NCBI GenBank assembly: GCA_002346525.1
Contig: DDZY01000224.1
Coordinates: 1-8,000 of the forward strand
Reading direction: 5' to 3'
Source: Proteobacteria bacterium UBA2996
GTDB taxonomy: Bacteria > Pseudomonadota > Gammaproteobacteria > Arenicellales > UBA868
Length of the DNA: 8,000 nucleotides
Under the pieces are notes generated by a model, which had not been told where the DNA came from, did no database searches, and was given only the letters and a program-made list of their open reading frames with translations. Made by a program: the position numbers and the translations under genes. This document shows positions 1 to 6,781 of the stretch, piece by piece; the stretch's first letter is position 1; every line of letters starts with the position of its first letter.

Positions 1-243
1 TGCATCGAGATCGGCGTGACCTCAGTAGACGCTGCCGTGGGCGGTCTGGGCGGCTGTCCCTATGCTGCGGGCGCTGCCGGCAATGTGGCGACCGAGGACG
101 TGGTTTACCTCTTGGAGGGTCTCGGTATTAACTGCTCAGCCGATCTTGAGCAGCTTGTCACAATAACGGAATCACTCAACCGCCGACTGGGGCATCCTCC
201 GGCCTCCCGCGTCGCCCGGGCCCAACTCGCAAAGCGTCAATAG
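1..243 (+). CDS. Hydroxymethylglutaryl-CoA lyase, C-terminal fragment (5' end outside window)
   Basis: The frame is open from base 1 to a TAG stop at 241-243, giving the last 80 residues of a protein that begins upstream of the window. The stretch AAVGGLGGCPYAAGAAGNVATEDVVYLL closely matches the C-terminal signature of HMG-CoA lyase, where GGLGGCPYA carries the conserved active-site-loop cysteine and GNVATEDVVY follows it. The enzyme splits 3-hydroxy-3-methylglutaryl-CoA into acetyl-CoA and acetoacetate, the last step of leucine/isovalerate degradation, in the cytoplasm. The related DRE-TIM metallolyases (homocitrate and isopropylmalate synthases) lack this GGCPYAPGA-type loop. The fragment ends with a short basic tail. 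It is convergent with the cluster at 411-6649 and so probably belongs to a separate operon lying to the left. The GTG at base 16 is internal, not a start. Confidence 0.92.
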   Translation, partial: CIEIGVTSVDAAVGGLGGCPYAAGAAGNVATEDVVYLLEGLGINCSADLEQLVTITESLNRRLGHPPASRVARAQLAKRQ

Positions 244-285
244 AACACTACGCTGACCAAAACCAGGATCAGCCGGCGATCAAGT

Positions 286-314
286 CAGTTCCGTGGAACA
301 GATCCGTGGAACTG
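286..314 (+). terminator. Hairpin after HMG-CoA lyase, possible weak Rho-independent terminator
   Basis: On the + strand bases 286-297 pair with 303-314 around a 5-base loop (ACAGA). There are ten Watson-Crick pairs plus two central G-U wobbles, which would be A-C mismatches in the opposite transcript, so the fold favours rightward RNA. It starts 43 bases after the lyase stop. A run of five T follows at 322-326, but seven bases separate it from the stem, which weakens the terminator reading. The hairpin arises from a 13-base tandem repeat (287-299 and 300-312). Confidence 0.45.
287..312. repeat. Two-copy 13-bp tandem repeat, AG(T/A)TCCGTGGAAC
   Basis: AGTTCCGTGGAAC (287-299) is followed immediately by AGATCCGTGGAAC (300-312), with one mismatch in 13. 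The first copy is itself a near palindrome (GTTCC-GT-GGAAC), so the duplication produces the hairpin described at 286-314. It lies in the 167-base convergent space between the lyase and the methyltransferase. I see no gene in this space. Confidence 0.7.
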
Positions 315-410
315 TCAAAGATTTTTCTAACTTACAACCTGCCTGCAGCGCTGTCTTGGTGTACTACAGGCTGCGTCCTCTCAGATGGGATTGACATTAG
401 ATGGAACACT

Positions 411-1118
411 TCATGCTTTTGCCATGATCAGCGCACGATTGAAGCACTGATAAGGACAAACAGTCTGAAACCGGGCATCATTAAGCCAGTCGCAATATGC
501 CTCGATACTCGTCGTGTGGTCTTCTTTTTTTCGATACCTTTCATGGTACTCAGCAAACTCGATAGCCTCGGGGCTTCCATTTAAGTCTGACCGCATCCAA
601 TCCCAGATTACGCGCCACTGGTGAAGCCACTGGCCCCCGGGATAGTCGAAACGATCCAAAATAAAGAACGAGCCTCCCGGAGAGAGCCGGTGGCGCGCCC
701 AGCCAAAGATCTCTTTTTTTGTGGCGTGGGCAACCTCGTGCAGCATCTGAACACAGATAATGGCATCAAATGTTTCGGCTAGGTTGAGTTCTTTAATTTT
801 GATCAGATCAGCCTGGATGAAAGAGACATCAAGAGAATTCCAATCCTGAAGTCTTTGTCTTGCAAGACTGAGCATCGCATCAGACGCATCAACCCCAGTC
901 ACCCGGCAAGTGTCCAGAAAGCCCGGGTGACGCTCATTGATTACCTGTTCTACTTGTGCCGAGCCGATGCCGAGATCCAACAGCGATCTAGGGTCTTCTG
1001 AAACCAACAGATCCGCTAGTAACGACAAGTGTCGTTGTCGATCGGGATTAGTCCTGGCGTGATCGGACTCATCCCATCGCTTTGCAAACTCAAGATCCGG
1101 CCAGTTATCCCGAGCCAC
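411..1118 (-). CDS. Class I SAM-dependent methyltransferase
   Basis: This is a cytoplasmic class I (Rossmann-fold) SAM-dependent methyltransferase of about 235 residues whose acceptor substrate cannot be named. Numbering from the longest possible start (ATG at 1211), motif I is SLLDLGIGSAQ near residues 76-86, the acidic residue that binds the SAM ribose is in VTGVDASDAML near 104-114, FIQADL near 130-135 is the adenine-contact region, FDAIICVQMLHEV near 147-159 is motif IV, and LSPGGSFFILDRF near 175-187 is motif VI. The start is uncertain. The ATG at 1211 would overlap the upstream PHP gene by 86 bases, and ATG at 1172 and 1169 by about 45. GTG at 1118 lies seven bases after the upstream stop and leaves about 15 residues before the family-typical FAKRWDES segment, so I chose it, although no clear Shine-Dalgarno site precedes it and translational coupling is likely. 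It is the last gene of the leftward cluster, with no close sequence evidence for a small-molecule versus macromolecular target. Confidence 0.85.
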   Translation of the reverse strand: MARDNWPDLEFAKRWDESDHARTNPDRQRHLSLLADLLVSEDPRSLLDLGIGSAQVEQVINERHPGFLDTCRVTGVDASDAMLSLARQRLQDWNSLDVSFIQADLIKIKELNLAETFDAIICVQMLHEVAHATKKEIFGWARHRLSPGGSFFILDRFDYPGGQWLHQWRVIWDWMRSDLNGSPEAIEFAEYHERYRKKEDHTTSIEAYCDWLNDARFQTVCPYQCFNRALIMAKA

Positions 1119-1125
1119 TGCTGAA

Positions 1126-3513
1126 CTACTTAAAAGTGATAAACATTCCGGAGGTCCACACCTTTGCATCATCGCCCTGATGAGCAACCATGTAGATAGG
1201 TCGGTGACCATGAGGACCGTTTTCCGGGTCTACTTGAAAGTGACCACTGACCTCCCGTGGAGTCTGTCTATCACTCATCCTATCCATTCCGAGAAACATC
1301 TCAACACCCGGGAGATTCTTCTTGAGTGATGATTCGTTCAGGAGTTCTGCCCCGGTTAATTCCCACTTAAAGGTGGGACAGTGGACGAAAGGATTACCCT
1401 TGAGGGGGTCGCCTACCTTAACATAGCCATCAATAGTCCCTTCGATTGTAATCTTTGCGTTTTGAAGATTTGAGATGTCAAGTTCCAGAGCGTCGATATC
1501 TCCGTAGGTGTCACTCTTGAAGCCGATGGTAGTCGCGCTTTCTCGCCAACAGGTTTCTTCAATGTGTTCAAAACCACGTCCCACAAATTCATTGATGGTC
1601 GCATCTCTGATTGTGATATTTCCTTTCCAGACGGCCCAACGGTAGCGGTCCTTGATCCGGGCGCCACCCCATCGGAACCGTATCTTTCGATCCGAGTAAC
1701 CTAATTCCTCCTGCAGATTTCGACTCCAGATTTCACCCGAATGATCGTACGCCACCAGCCTATCCCAGCCCTCATCCCCCAGGAAACGGTAATCGACACA
1801 AGCTGCTCCGGAGTGCTCAAACTCGTCTCCCATTATGTGCTCGCCACAGGAAGTAAACCCAAAGGTCCTCTCCCCTGTTGAGGCAAAGGTATGACGGCTT
1901 CGTAAAGCAATGGCAATCGCTTCCCGACTAAGTTCCGGAGCAATTACTCCGGAAATGCCTCCTTTTGTTCCAAACACTGCTGTACCGGGTACACCGCCGC
2001 CACAGCGTCCTCGGTGCTCATCGCCCGCCATACTCGCCCCGATCTTGTATCCCCGCTCCATCGCCTCCTGATAAAGCCAACCAAAATGGCCCCAGGACGA
2101 GCCGATCTCAATCAGTTTCTCCAAAGTTGGGTGATGCCAATCCAGAATGCACCGTCTTCCACCTACATGCGGGATCAGCAGATGCCCTTCCGGATCATCG
2201 ATGTAGGCTGCCCATAACTCCTCCAGCGGCCAGGCGCCAGGAATGGCTTCTGTGGTCCCTGACTCCTCATTCCAGTCTACAGACCTAACATGGGTACCGT
2301 CTTTCAGAAAAGGGAATTCGGGATCACGCTCATGAAGAAAAACAACGTTGTGATCACCCCCCGCACATGAACTACCACACCATTCAGTGCCAGGATAGGC
2401 GACAAACTTACCGTCTTCGGTGATCTCGCGAATCAACCTTACAGTCTCCTTCCAGCGATCGGTTGTGATGTTGAAATCGTTATGGGCGAACGCCAAAATA
2501 TCTAGCCCCGTAACATCGCGGCCGTACGCCAAGTTGTATTCCGTCGAGTTGGTTCCGATCGTATCGTTAGAATGCACATGCAGGTCCGCATAGAAAATCC
2601 GGGGGAAATCAAGGCTGTCATCAATCGTTACATAGAAGACCTGGTCTTTTACTACAGGGTAATCTGGCATAGAAGCCCTGACCGCTAACTCTCCACTTAC
2701 GTCGGTGGGAAGCCCCTCTAACAAGGCCACGCTCCAACCGGCCTGCGACATATCCAGTTCACGCTGATAAACCTCGACCCCGTCCCGACAGGCCCTTATC
2801 CGGACTGTATCTGGACGACGCCAGCAGGTATTCCCCCACTGATCCTCCACCCGTATGCGCAACGGCAGAACCTCATCGCGCCGGATGATGCGGGGTCCAG
2901 CCCATTGCAAGGCGGCCGGCGTGCCCGGCTTAATATTGACAACGATATCCGGCGCTACTGCAGCGAATCGAGAAGTCCCTAAAGGATCTACGTAACAGCG
3001 GAACTTGAAATCCTGTTCCGTGAAGGTCTGAACCCGCGTTCCCGGACCACCAAACCTCCTGTCTCCCATCCTAATGACAATGTGATCGCCGGCTTTGAGA
3101 TAGCCGTCGTAGGTGTCGACGATAATCGCCTTTTGAAACGGCCGCTCGTGGCCCTTCTGATCAAAACGAACTGACAGTTTCTGAACGGAAGCCGGACTCT
3201 GGCCATCTACTGTCGGGCCTGCGTGATATTCAGCCGAGACATAATTGGCGGCGGTTGGATCGGTAGTCTGAAAAAGTTCCCAATCGGAATAAAACCGGAA
3301 GGTTGCCTTAAACCACGAACCATCTGCCATTCCGGACTGACCGAGCTCGTAATCCAGAACGATCTCCTGCCAGGATCCTGCGTCCATCTCACTGATGTTG
3401 CAGCTGACCGTACCGAGAAAAGACATTGCTTTGGTTCTCTCATATAGACCGGAGGGCGCATGGTAGCCATCTCCTAGTTTTTCTATAAGCTCTGTTCTTG
3501 TCATTTTTTTCAT
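1126..3513 (-). CDS. PHP-superfamily metal-dependent hydrolase-like protein (DUF3604-like), 795 aa
   Basis: This large cytoplasmic protein has no signal peptide or membrane segment. Its central part (about 305-540) reads as a PHP metallohydrolase domain. Candidate metal ligands occur in the family order: H312 and H314 (ADLHVHS), H344 (AFAHND), E377 (PGTEW), H388 (GDHNVVF), H449 (LIPHVGG), and D498 with H500 (GDEHRG). This is a complete set, so catalytic activity is expected. Residues about 30-300 look like beta-rich accessory domains (for example IRVEDQWGN near 220-228), and 560-795 forms another beta-rich region. The length and layout resemble DUF3604-type proteins, whose reactions are largely unknown; I make that family assignment from memory. 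PHP relatives include phosphoesterases and amidohydrolase-like enzymes. The ATG at 3513 is preceded by GGAAG at a 7-base spacing. It follows tctA by 64 bases, so a role in processing the imported compound is inferred. No specific substrate is claimed. Confidence 0.82.
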   Translation of the reverse strand: MKKMTRTELIEKLGDGYHAPSGLYERTKAMSFLGTVSCNISEMDAGSWQEIVLDYELGQSGMADGSWFKATFRFYSDWELFQTTDPTAANYVSAEYHAGPTVDGQSPASVQKLSVRFDQKGHERPFQKAIIVDTYDGYLKAGDHIVIRMGDRRFGGPGTRVQTFTEQDFKFRCYVDPLGTSRFAAVAPDIVVNIKPGTPAALQWAGPRIIRRDEVLPLRIRVEDQWGNTCWRRPDTVRIRACRDGVEVYQRELDMSQAGWSVALLEGLPTDVSGELAVRASMPDYPVVKDQVFYVTIDDSLDFPRIFYADLHVHSNDTIGTNSTEYNLAYGRDVTGLDILAFAHNDFNITTDRWKETVRLIREITEDGKFVAYPGTEWCGSSCAGGDHNVVFLHERDPEFPFLKDGTHVRSVDWNEESGTTEAIPGAWPLEELWAAYIDDPEGHLLIPHVGGRRCILDWHHPTLEKLIEIGSSWGHFGWLYQEAMERGYKIGASMAGDEHRGRCGGGVPGTAVFGTKGGISGVIAPELSREAIAIALRSRHTFASTGERTFGFTSCGEHIMGDEFEHSGAACVDYRFLGDEGWDRLVAYDHSGEIWSRNLQEELGYSDRKIRFRWGGARIKDRYRWAVWKGNITIRDATINEFVGRGFEHIEETCWRESATTIGFKSDTYGDIDALELDISNLQNAKITIEGTIDGYVKVGDPLKGNPFVHCPTFKWELTGAELLNESSLKKNLPGVEMFLGMDRMSDRQTPREVSGHFQVDPENGPHGHRPIYMVAHQGDDAKVWTSGMFITFK

Positions 3514-3577
3514 CAGAATTCTTCCATTGAATAGCTTTCTGGGTCAGGCGTCATCAAGCACTCCCTTTCGTCGTATC

Positions 3578-5086
3578 CTATTCAGACCTGCCCTTGGTTT
3601 TTGACGACATGCTGGTCCAGAACGTCCGGGCAACTACAAATACGGTCAGGGCCATCAACGCCATCGCGACGGGCCGTCGGAAAAACATCAAGGGATCATT
3701 CTCGGAAATGATGACCACCTGCTGCAGCGTCCGCTCCCACTCAGGAGCCAAGATAAAGCCAATGAGAAATGCGACATACGAGTAATCAAATTTGCGCATG
3801 AAATAGCCGACAACTCCAAACGTCAGCATGACCCCAACATCGAACAGTGAGGATTTACCCAGATAAGCGCCCATTACGCAGGTAAAAATCACGATCGGGT
3901 ATAGGATCATTGCAGGAATTTCGACTGCCTTGCAGAACAAGCGAAGTCCGAAACGACCGATGAGCAGTAGGAATAAACTTGCCAGAATCAGACTGCCGTA
4001 GATGCCGTACATGAGTTGTGCATTCTCTTGAAACAGCAGCGGACCTGGCTGCATGCCGTGGATCATGAAAGCACCCATCAGCATCGCCGCCGCAAGATTA
4101 CCGGGAATCCCAAGGACAAACAGAGGGATAAGGCTCGAAGCAACGACAGAGCTATTGGCGGATTCGGAGGCAGCAATACCTTCAAGTCGCCCTTTGCCGA
4201 ACTCGTCCCTAGCCTTGGAGCGCTTCATAGCCTGGTCGTAAGACATGAACGACGCAACCGGCGCTCCTAATCCAGGCATCGCACCCACCCCGATTCCAAT
4301 TAGGCTTCCCCGTATCAGAGTTTTGATGCTGCCCAAGAACTCTTTTAGGCTGACAAACCGGTCTTCGAGTTTTGAAGAGAACACGTTTGCAGCGCGTTCT
4401 GCCGCACCCGTTTTAGTGTAACGCTCCAATTGAATTAGGATCTCTGAAAATGCCAGCAGCCCGATGGCAACCGGTATCAGGGATAGCCCGCTCCCCAACT
4501 GGTAGATATCGAAGGTGAGTCGGGGCAAAGCCGTTACTGGCTCGGTTCCGACCAGTCCGAGAAGAATGCCAAAAGCCGCAGCGATCAGACCGCGACTTAT
4601 CGAAGTCGTACCGATTCCCGCGATAACCGTCAACGCTAAAGAAATCAGCGCGAAAATCTCCGAGGGGCCCATAAAGAGTGCCACCGCCGCGAGTGGTGCC
4701 GCAATAGCTATAAGCACAATTGTCGAGAGAAAGTCTCCGGCGACAGAACTATATAAGGCCATTCGGAGTGCTTTCTCTCCTTTTCCCTTCTGAGTCAAAG
4801 CATATCCGTCCCACGAAGTTGCCGCCGCCTCGGGTGTTCCAGGGGTACGGAGCAGTACAGCTGAGACCGCCCCGCCAAAAAACGCTCCTTTATTAAGTCC
4901 CACCAAGAATCCAATAGCCGTCAACGGAGTCATGTAGTAGGTAATCGGGATAAATAGCGCGATGGCCATGGGGCCGTTGATTCCCGGAATAGCTCCAACC
5001 AGCACTCCTACTGCCACTCCGGAAAGTAAAAACATCAAGCTCTCCGGCGAGATCGAGTCCAGCAAACCAGCGATAATCATTTCCAT
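3578..5086 (-). CDS. tctA: Tripartite tricarboxylate transporter large permease subunit (TctA family)
   Basis: This 502-residue polytopic inner-membrane protein has the usual length for TctA. It is the transport channel of a secondary, binding-protein-dependent carboxylate uptake system. Family signatures are clear: VGAIPGINGPMAIAL (30-44), RTPGTPEAAATSWDG (80-94), then the inverted-repeat copy IGVGAMPGLGAPVASFMSYDQAMKRSK (265-291), FGKGRLEGIAASESANSS (296-313), LIPLFVLGIPGN (319-330) and HGMQPGPLL (343-351). Many hydrophobic segments flank these loops, with a basic C-terminal tail (SSKTKGRSE). The start is either the ATG at 5086 or the in-frame ATG two codons later (5080). The sequence TAAGG just upstream is spaced better for the second. 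It follows tctB by 30 bases and is surely co-transcribed. Substrate specificity in TTT systems is set mainly by the periplasmic protein, so the permease does not reveal the solute. Confidence 0.96.
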   Translation of the reverse strand: MEMIIAGLLDSISPESLMFLLSGVAVGVLVGAIPGINGPMAIALFIPITYYMTPLTAIGFLVGLNKGAFFGGAVSAVLLRTPGTPEAAATSWDGYALTQKGKGEKALRMALYSSVAGDFLSTIVLIAIAAPLAAVALFMGPSEIFALISLALTVIAGIGTTSISRGLIAAAFGILLGLVGTEPVTALPRLTFDIYQLGSGLSLIPVAIGLLAFSEILIQLERYTKTGAAERAANVFSSKLEDRFVSLKEFLGSIKTLIRGSLIGIGVGAMPGLGAPVASFMSYDQAMKRSKARDEFGKGRLEGIAASESANSSVVASSLIPLFVLGIPGNLAAAMLMGAFMIHGMQPGPLLFQENAQLMYGIYGSLILASLFLLLIGRFGLRLFCKAVEIPAMILYPIVIFTCVMGAYLGKSSLFDVGVMLTFGVVGYFMRKFDYSYVAFLIGFILAPEWERTLQQVVIISENDPLMFFRRPVAMALMALTVFVVARTFWTSMSSKTKGRSE

Positions 5087-5116
5087 TGCCTTACCCGTCC
5101 TGAATTATTCCACCCG

Positions 5117-5629
5117 TCAGAACCACTGAGGGCCCGGCACCGGAACACCGAATCCGTACCGCATCACCACGTACAACGTTGCCACCAGGCCAATCGAAAT
5201 AACAATCGATTGCAGCCAGCGACGACTTCCAATGAGAAACTGAAGCGCCATCAGGAATATCAGCGAGATTGGGATATATCCGAATCGATCGATGAGTGCG
5301 AGGAACACCGCACAGGGCAGGATAATGCGAGCCAAGTGAGTCAGGCTGACACGTCCAACTTGACTGAAACCGCTTTCCCCTGTCTCGTCAGGAAAGTCAA
5401 CCTCACCAGCTGGGACTGGCTTTCCGAAATACCGGGAAATCACAACCCGCAACAGCGACAAGCACAGCATGAAAAGCATGACACACACCGCCACGATAGG
5501 CACAAGATCGGGAGGTGCACCATACCCAGGATACTCCGGGGTGTAGTTCGGGATAGCCCAGAGGAGAAGTACTAGGCACAACCCAACCAAAAAAAGATAC
5601 CCGTAGGTATCCCGCTCTAACCGCGTCAC
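5117..5629 (-). CDS. tctB: Tripartite tricarboxylate transporter small membrane subunit (TctB family), GTG start
   Basis: This is the small, poorly conserved membrane subunit that pairs with TctA. It has 170 residues, within the usual range, with hydrophobic segments at about 9-26, 41-64, 98-115, 119-134 and 139-158, and a polar acidic loop (VPAGEVDFPDETGESG) at about 72-87. Sequence alone would give a modest call, but its position between the binding protein and TctA is the standard tctC-tctB-tctA order. The start is a GTG at 5629 preceded by GGGGGA (5636-5641) with six bases between; no ATG lies nearby in frame, and the first internal Met would remove TM1. The C-terminus GFGVPVPGPQWF is the kind of short proline-rich end often seen in TctB proteins. 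Confidence 0.93.
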   Translation of the reverse strand: MTRLERDTYGYLFLVGLCLVLLLWAIPNYTPEYPGYGAPPDLVPIVAVCVMLFMLCLSLLRVVISRYFGKPVPAGEVDFPDETGESGFSQVGRVSLTHLARIILPCAVFLALIDRFGYIPISLIFLMALQFLIGSRRWLQSIVISIGLVATLYVVMRYGFGVPVPGPQWF

Positions 5630-5667
5630 CCGATATCCCCCGGTCGTTTTCCTGTTATCAAAAGGCT

Positions 5668-5695
5668 GCCGGACTGACTTTCAGATCAGCCCGGC
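5668..5695 (-). terminator. Intercistronic hairpin between tctC-like gene and tctB (attenuator or mRNA-stabilising stem)
   Basis: In the leftward transcript GCCGGGCUGA (5695-5686) pairs with UCAGUCCGGC (5677-5668) around an 8-base loop, giving ten pairs including one G-U. It begins 12 bases after the binding-protein stop. The RNA continues AGCC then four U. The wobble pair would be an A-C mismatch in rightward RNA, so it is built for the leftward message. Because the U-run is short and offset, full termination is unlikely. Such stems after the binding-protein gene usually protect its mRNA or cut read-through, so that the periplasmic protein is made in excess of the membrane subunits. Confidence 0.6.
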
Positions 5696-5707
5696 TTTTC
5701 TGACTGA

Positions 5708-6649
5708 CTACATATTTGCCTGTTCGCCAAAGGTGTCGTAAAGCACCTTTGCAGTTTCGTCAGCATGCGCCTCTCCCCATTGGACCGGTCGCATTAACAA
5801 GTTTTTGGTGATGAAATCCTGAGTCTCGGCGCTATTTGCTAGTGTATCCGCTGCAGCCAGTAGTGCGGCTTTAGCGTCCTTGTCTATTCCTTTTGGCGCT
5901 ACCAACCCGACAATCATTTCGACCTGCTCATCGTAGCCCTGTTCACGCAATGTCGGCACATCAGGGATGGGAGGCAGACGGTCACCCAGAGCGGCTGCAA
6001 TCAACTTAATGGTACCAGCCTCTACGTGCTTGTAGAGAATTGCGCCCACGTACCCCACATCGGCATGACCACCCGTCACCGCCTTTATCACGGAAGGACC
6101 GCCCTTGGACGGAATCAAGGAGAGTTTAACTCCTTCCAACTTAGCTATCCGCGTTATCGCGTCCCGATCATCTGCTCCATGAAACATCGCCACCATGGCT
6201 TTATCGTTTGACTTGTGCCACTCGAATGCTTCTTTTAAGGTATTCCAGGGCTTATCGCTCTTCGAAATAAATCCACTCGAGTTAAGGGCAACCAGCGTCA
6301 GGAAGTCAAAATCTTCCGGTTTGTAAGAAAGCTTAGCGTGATGCGGTGCATAGGTATAAGCCGTTAGGGACGTCACTCCAATCGAATACCCATCCGGCTT
6401 GGCACGGCTGAGCTCCGTTGCCATCACTGTTCCATGGGACCCGGTAACATTCTTTACGTTAATCGGCTGACCAAGAATTTCGCTCATCCTTTGACTTAGC
6501 CCACGGGCAAGTCGGTCGATCTGAGCACCTGGCTGGACCATGGTCAGAAATGTGATCGGCCGGGACGGGTAATCCGCTGCACTCGCCATGGGTACGGTAA
6601 TCGCCATCAATAAAGCGACACAGAAACTTCGGTAATTGCATTTGTACAT
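5708..6649 (-). CDS. TTT periplasmic substrate-binding protein (TctC/Bug family)
   Basis: This 313-residue secreted protein is the solute receptor of the TTT system encoded downstream. The N-terminus has a basic residue, a hydrophobic core (about 9-22) and MASA|ADYPSRP, so cleavage after Ala24 is expected. The mature start YPSRPITFL is typical of Bug proteins. The first ligand loop is QPGAQIDRLAR (39-49), with the acidic D45 kept. The second is NVTGSHGTVMATELSRAKPDGYSIG (67-91), where families usually show G-A-G-G. Later family marks are GGPSVIKAVTGGHADVGYVG and IPDVPTLREQGYD. The ATG at 6649 has a strong Shine-Dalgarno site (GGGAG, 6656-6660). It is the first gene of the operon, next to a divergent regulator. 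Bug proteins bind small carboxylates such as citrate, glutamate, adipate or benzoate-type acids. Substrate cannot be read here. Confidence 0.94.
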   Translation of the reverse strand: MYKCNYRSFCVALLMAITVPMASAADYPSRPITFLTMVQPGAQIDRLARGLSQRMSEILGQPINVKNVTGSHGTVMATELSRAKPDGYSIGVTSLTAYTYAPHHAKLSYKPEDFDFLTLVALNSSGFISKSDKPWNTLKEAFEWHKSNDKAMVAMFHGADDRDAITRIAKLEGVKLSLIPSKGGPSVIKAVTGGHADVGYVGAILYKHVEAGTIKLIAAALGDRLPPIPDVPTLREQGYDEQVEMIVGLVAPKGIDKDAKAALLAAADTLANSAETQDFITKNLLMRPVQWGEAHADETAKVLYDTFGEQANM

Positions 6650-6655
6650 ATCTTT

Positions 6656-6660
6656 CTCCC
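6656..6660 (-). promoter_or_regulatory. Ribosome binding site of the TTT binding-protein gene
   Basis: GGGAG sits six bases before the ATG at 6649 on the minus strand. This is the strongest Shine-Dalgarno match in the leftward cluster and fixes the start. It fits high expression of the periplasmic component. Confidence 0.8.
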
Positions 6661-6668
6661 TTGTGTAT

Positions 6669-6694
6669 TTAGCTAGGACTAAGCAATCAGCTAA
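6669..6694 (-). promoter_or_regulatory. Inverted repeat/hairpin in the tctC 5' leader
   Basis: TTAGCT (6694-6689) and AGCTAA (6674-6669) are perfect inverted arms. Inside them GAUU and AGUC can extend the stem past a 2-base bulge, closing on a GCUU tetraloop. The hairpin ends eight bases before the Shine-Dalgarno site of the binding-protein gene. It could influence leader stability or translation, or it could be a DNA-level binding site. Short AT-rich arms make chance occurrence possible. Confidence 0.3.
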
Positions 6695-6748
6695 TAGACT
6701 TAACTCGTTTATGGTTTATCGTGTCTGGGTTTCTATCCCACCCTAAGA

Positions 6749-6761
6749 CCCGTTTATGCTA
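6749..6761 (-). promoter_or_regulatory. Possible class II activated promoter for the TTT operon (-10 TAGCAT)
   Basis: TAGCAT at 6761-6756 matches TATAAT at four of six positions and would put the transcript start near 6749, about 100 bases before the binding-protein ATG. With that start, the palindrome at 6782-6799 is centred at -41.5, the classic position for activation by a Crp/Fnr-family protein. There is no good independent -35, as expected for an activator-dependent promoter. The call rests on spacing and a weak hexamer. Confidence 0.35.
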
Positions 6762-6781
6762 AATAACCTCAATCGATAACA

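Noticed and set aside
341..371. Eight-pair inverted repeat (GCCTGCAG / CTACAGGC) downstream of the methyltransferase, considered as its terminator
   Set aside because: It has a 15-base loop and no U-run follows in the leftward direction, so it is not a convincing terminator.
306..584. 92-codon + strand reading frame
   Set aside because: Most of it is antisense to the methyltransferase 3' end, it starts at a GTG inside the hairpin repeat, and the protein has no recognisable motif.
1965..2288. 107-codon + strand reading frame within the PHP-like gene
   Set aside because: It is a shadow of the opposite-strand gene, which has clear conserved motifs across this stretch.
6664..6694. Alternative leftward promoter TTAGCT-17-TAAATA, whose spacer resembles a common sigma-70 promoter spacer
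   Set aside because: Transcription would start at about 6659, inside the ribosome site of the binding-protein gene, and both hexamers match the consensus poorly.
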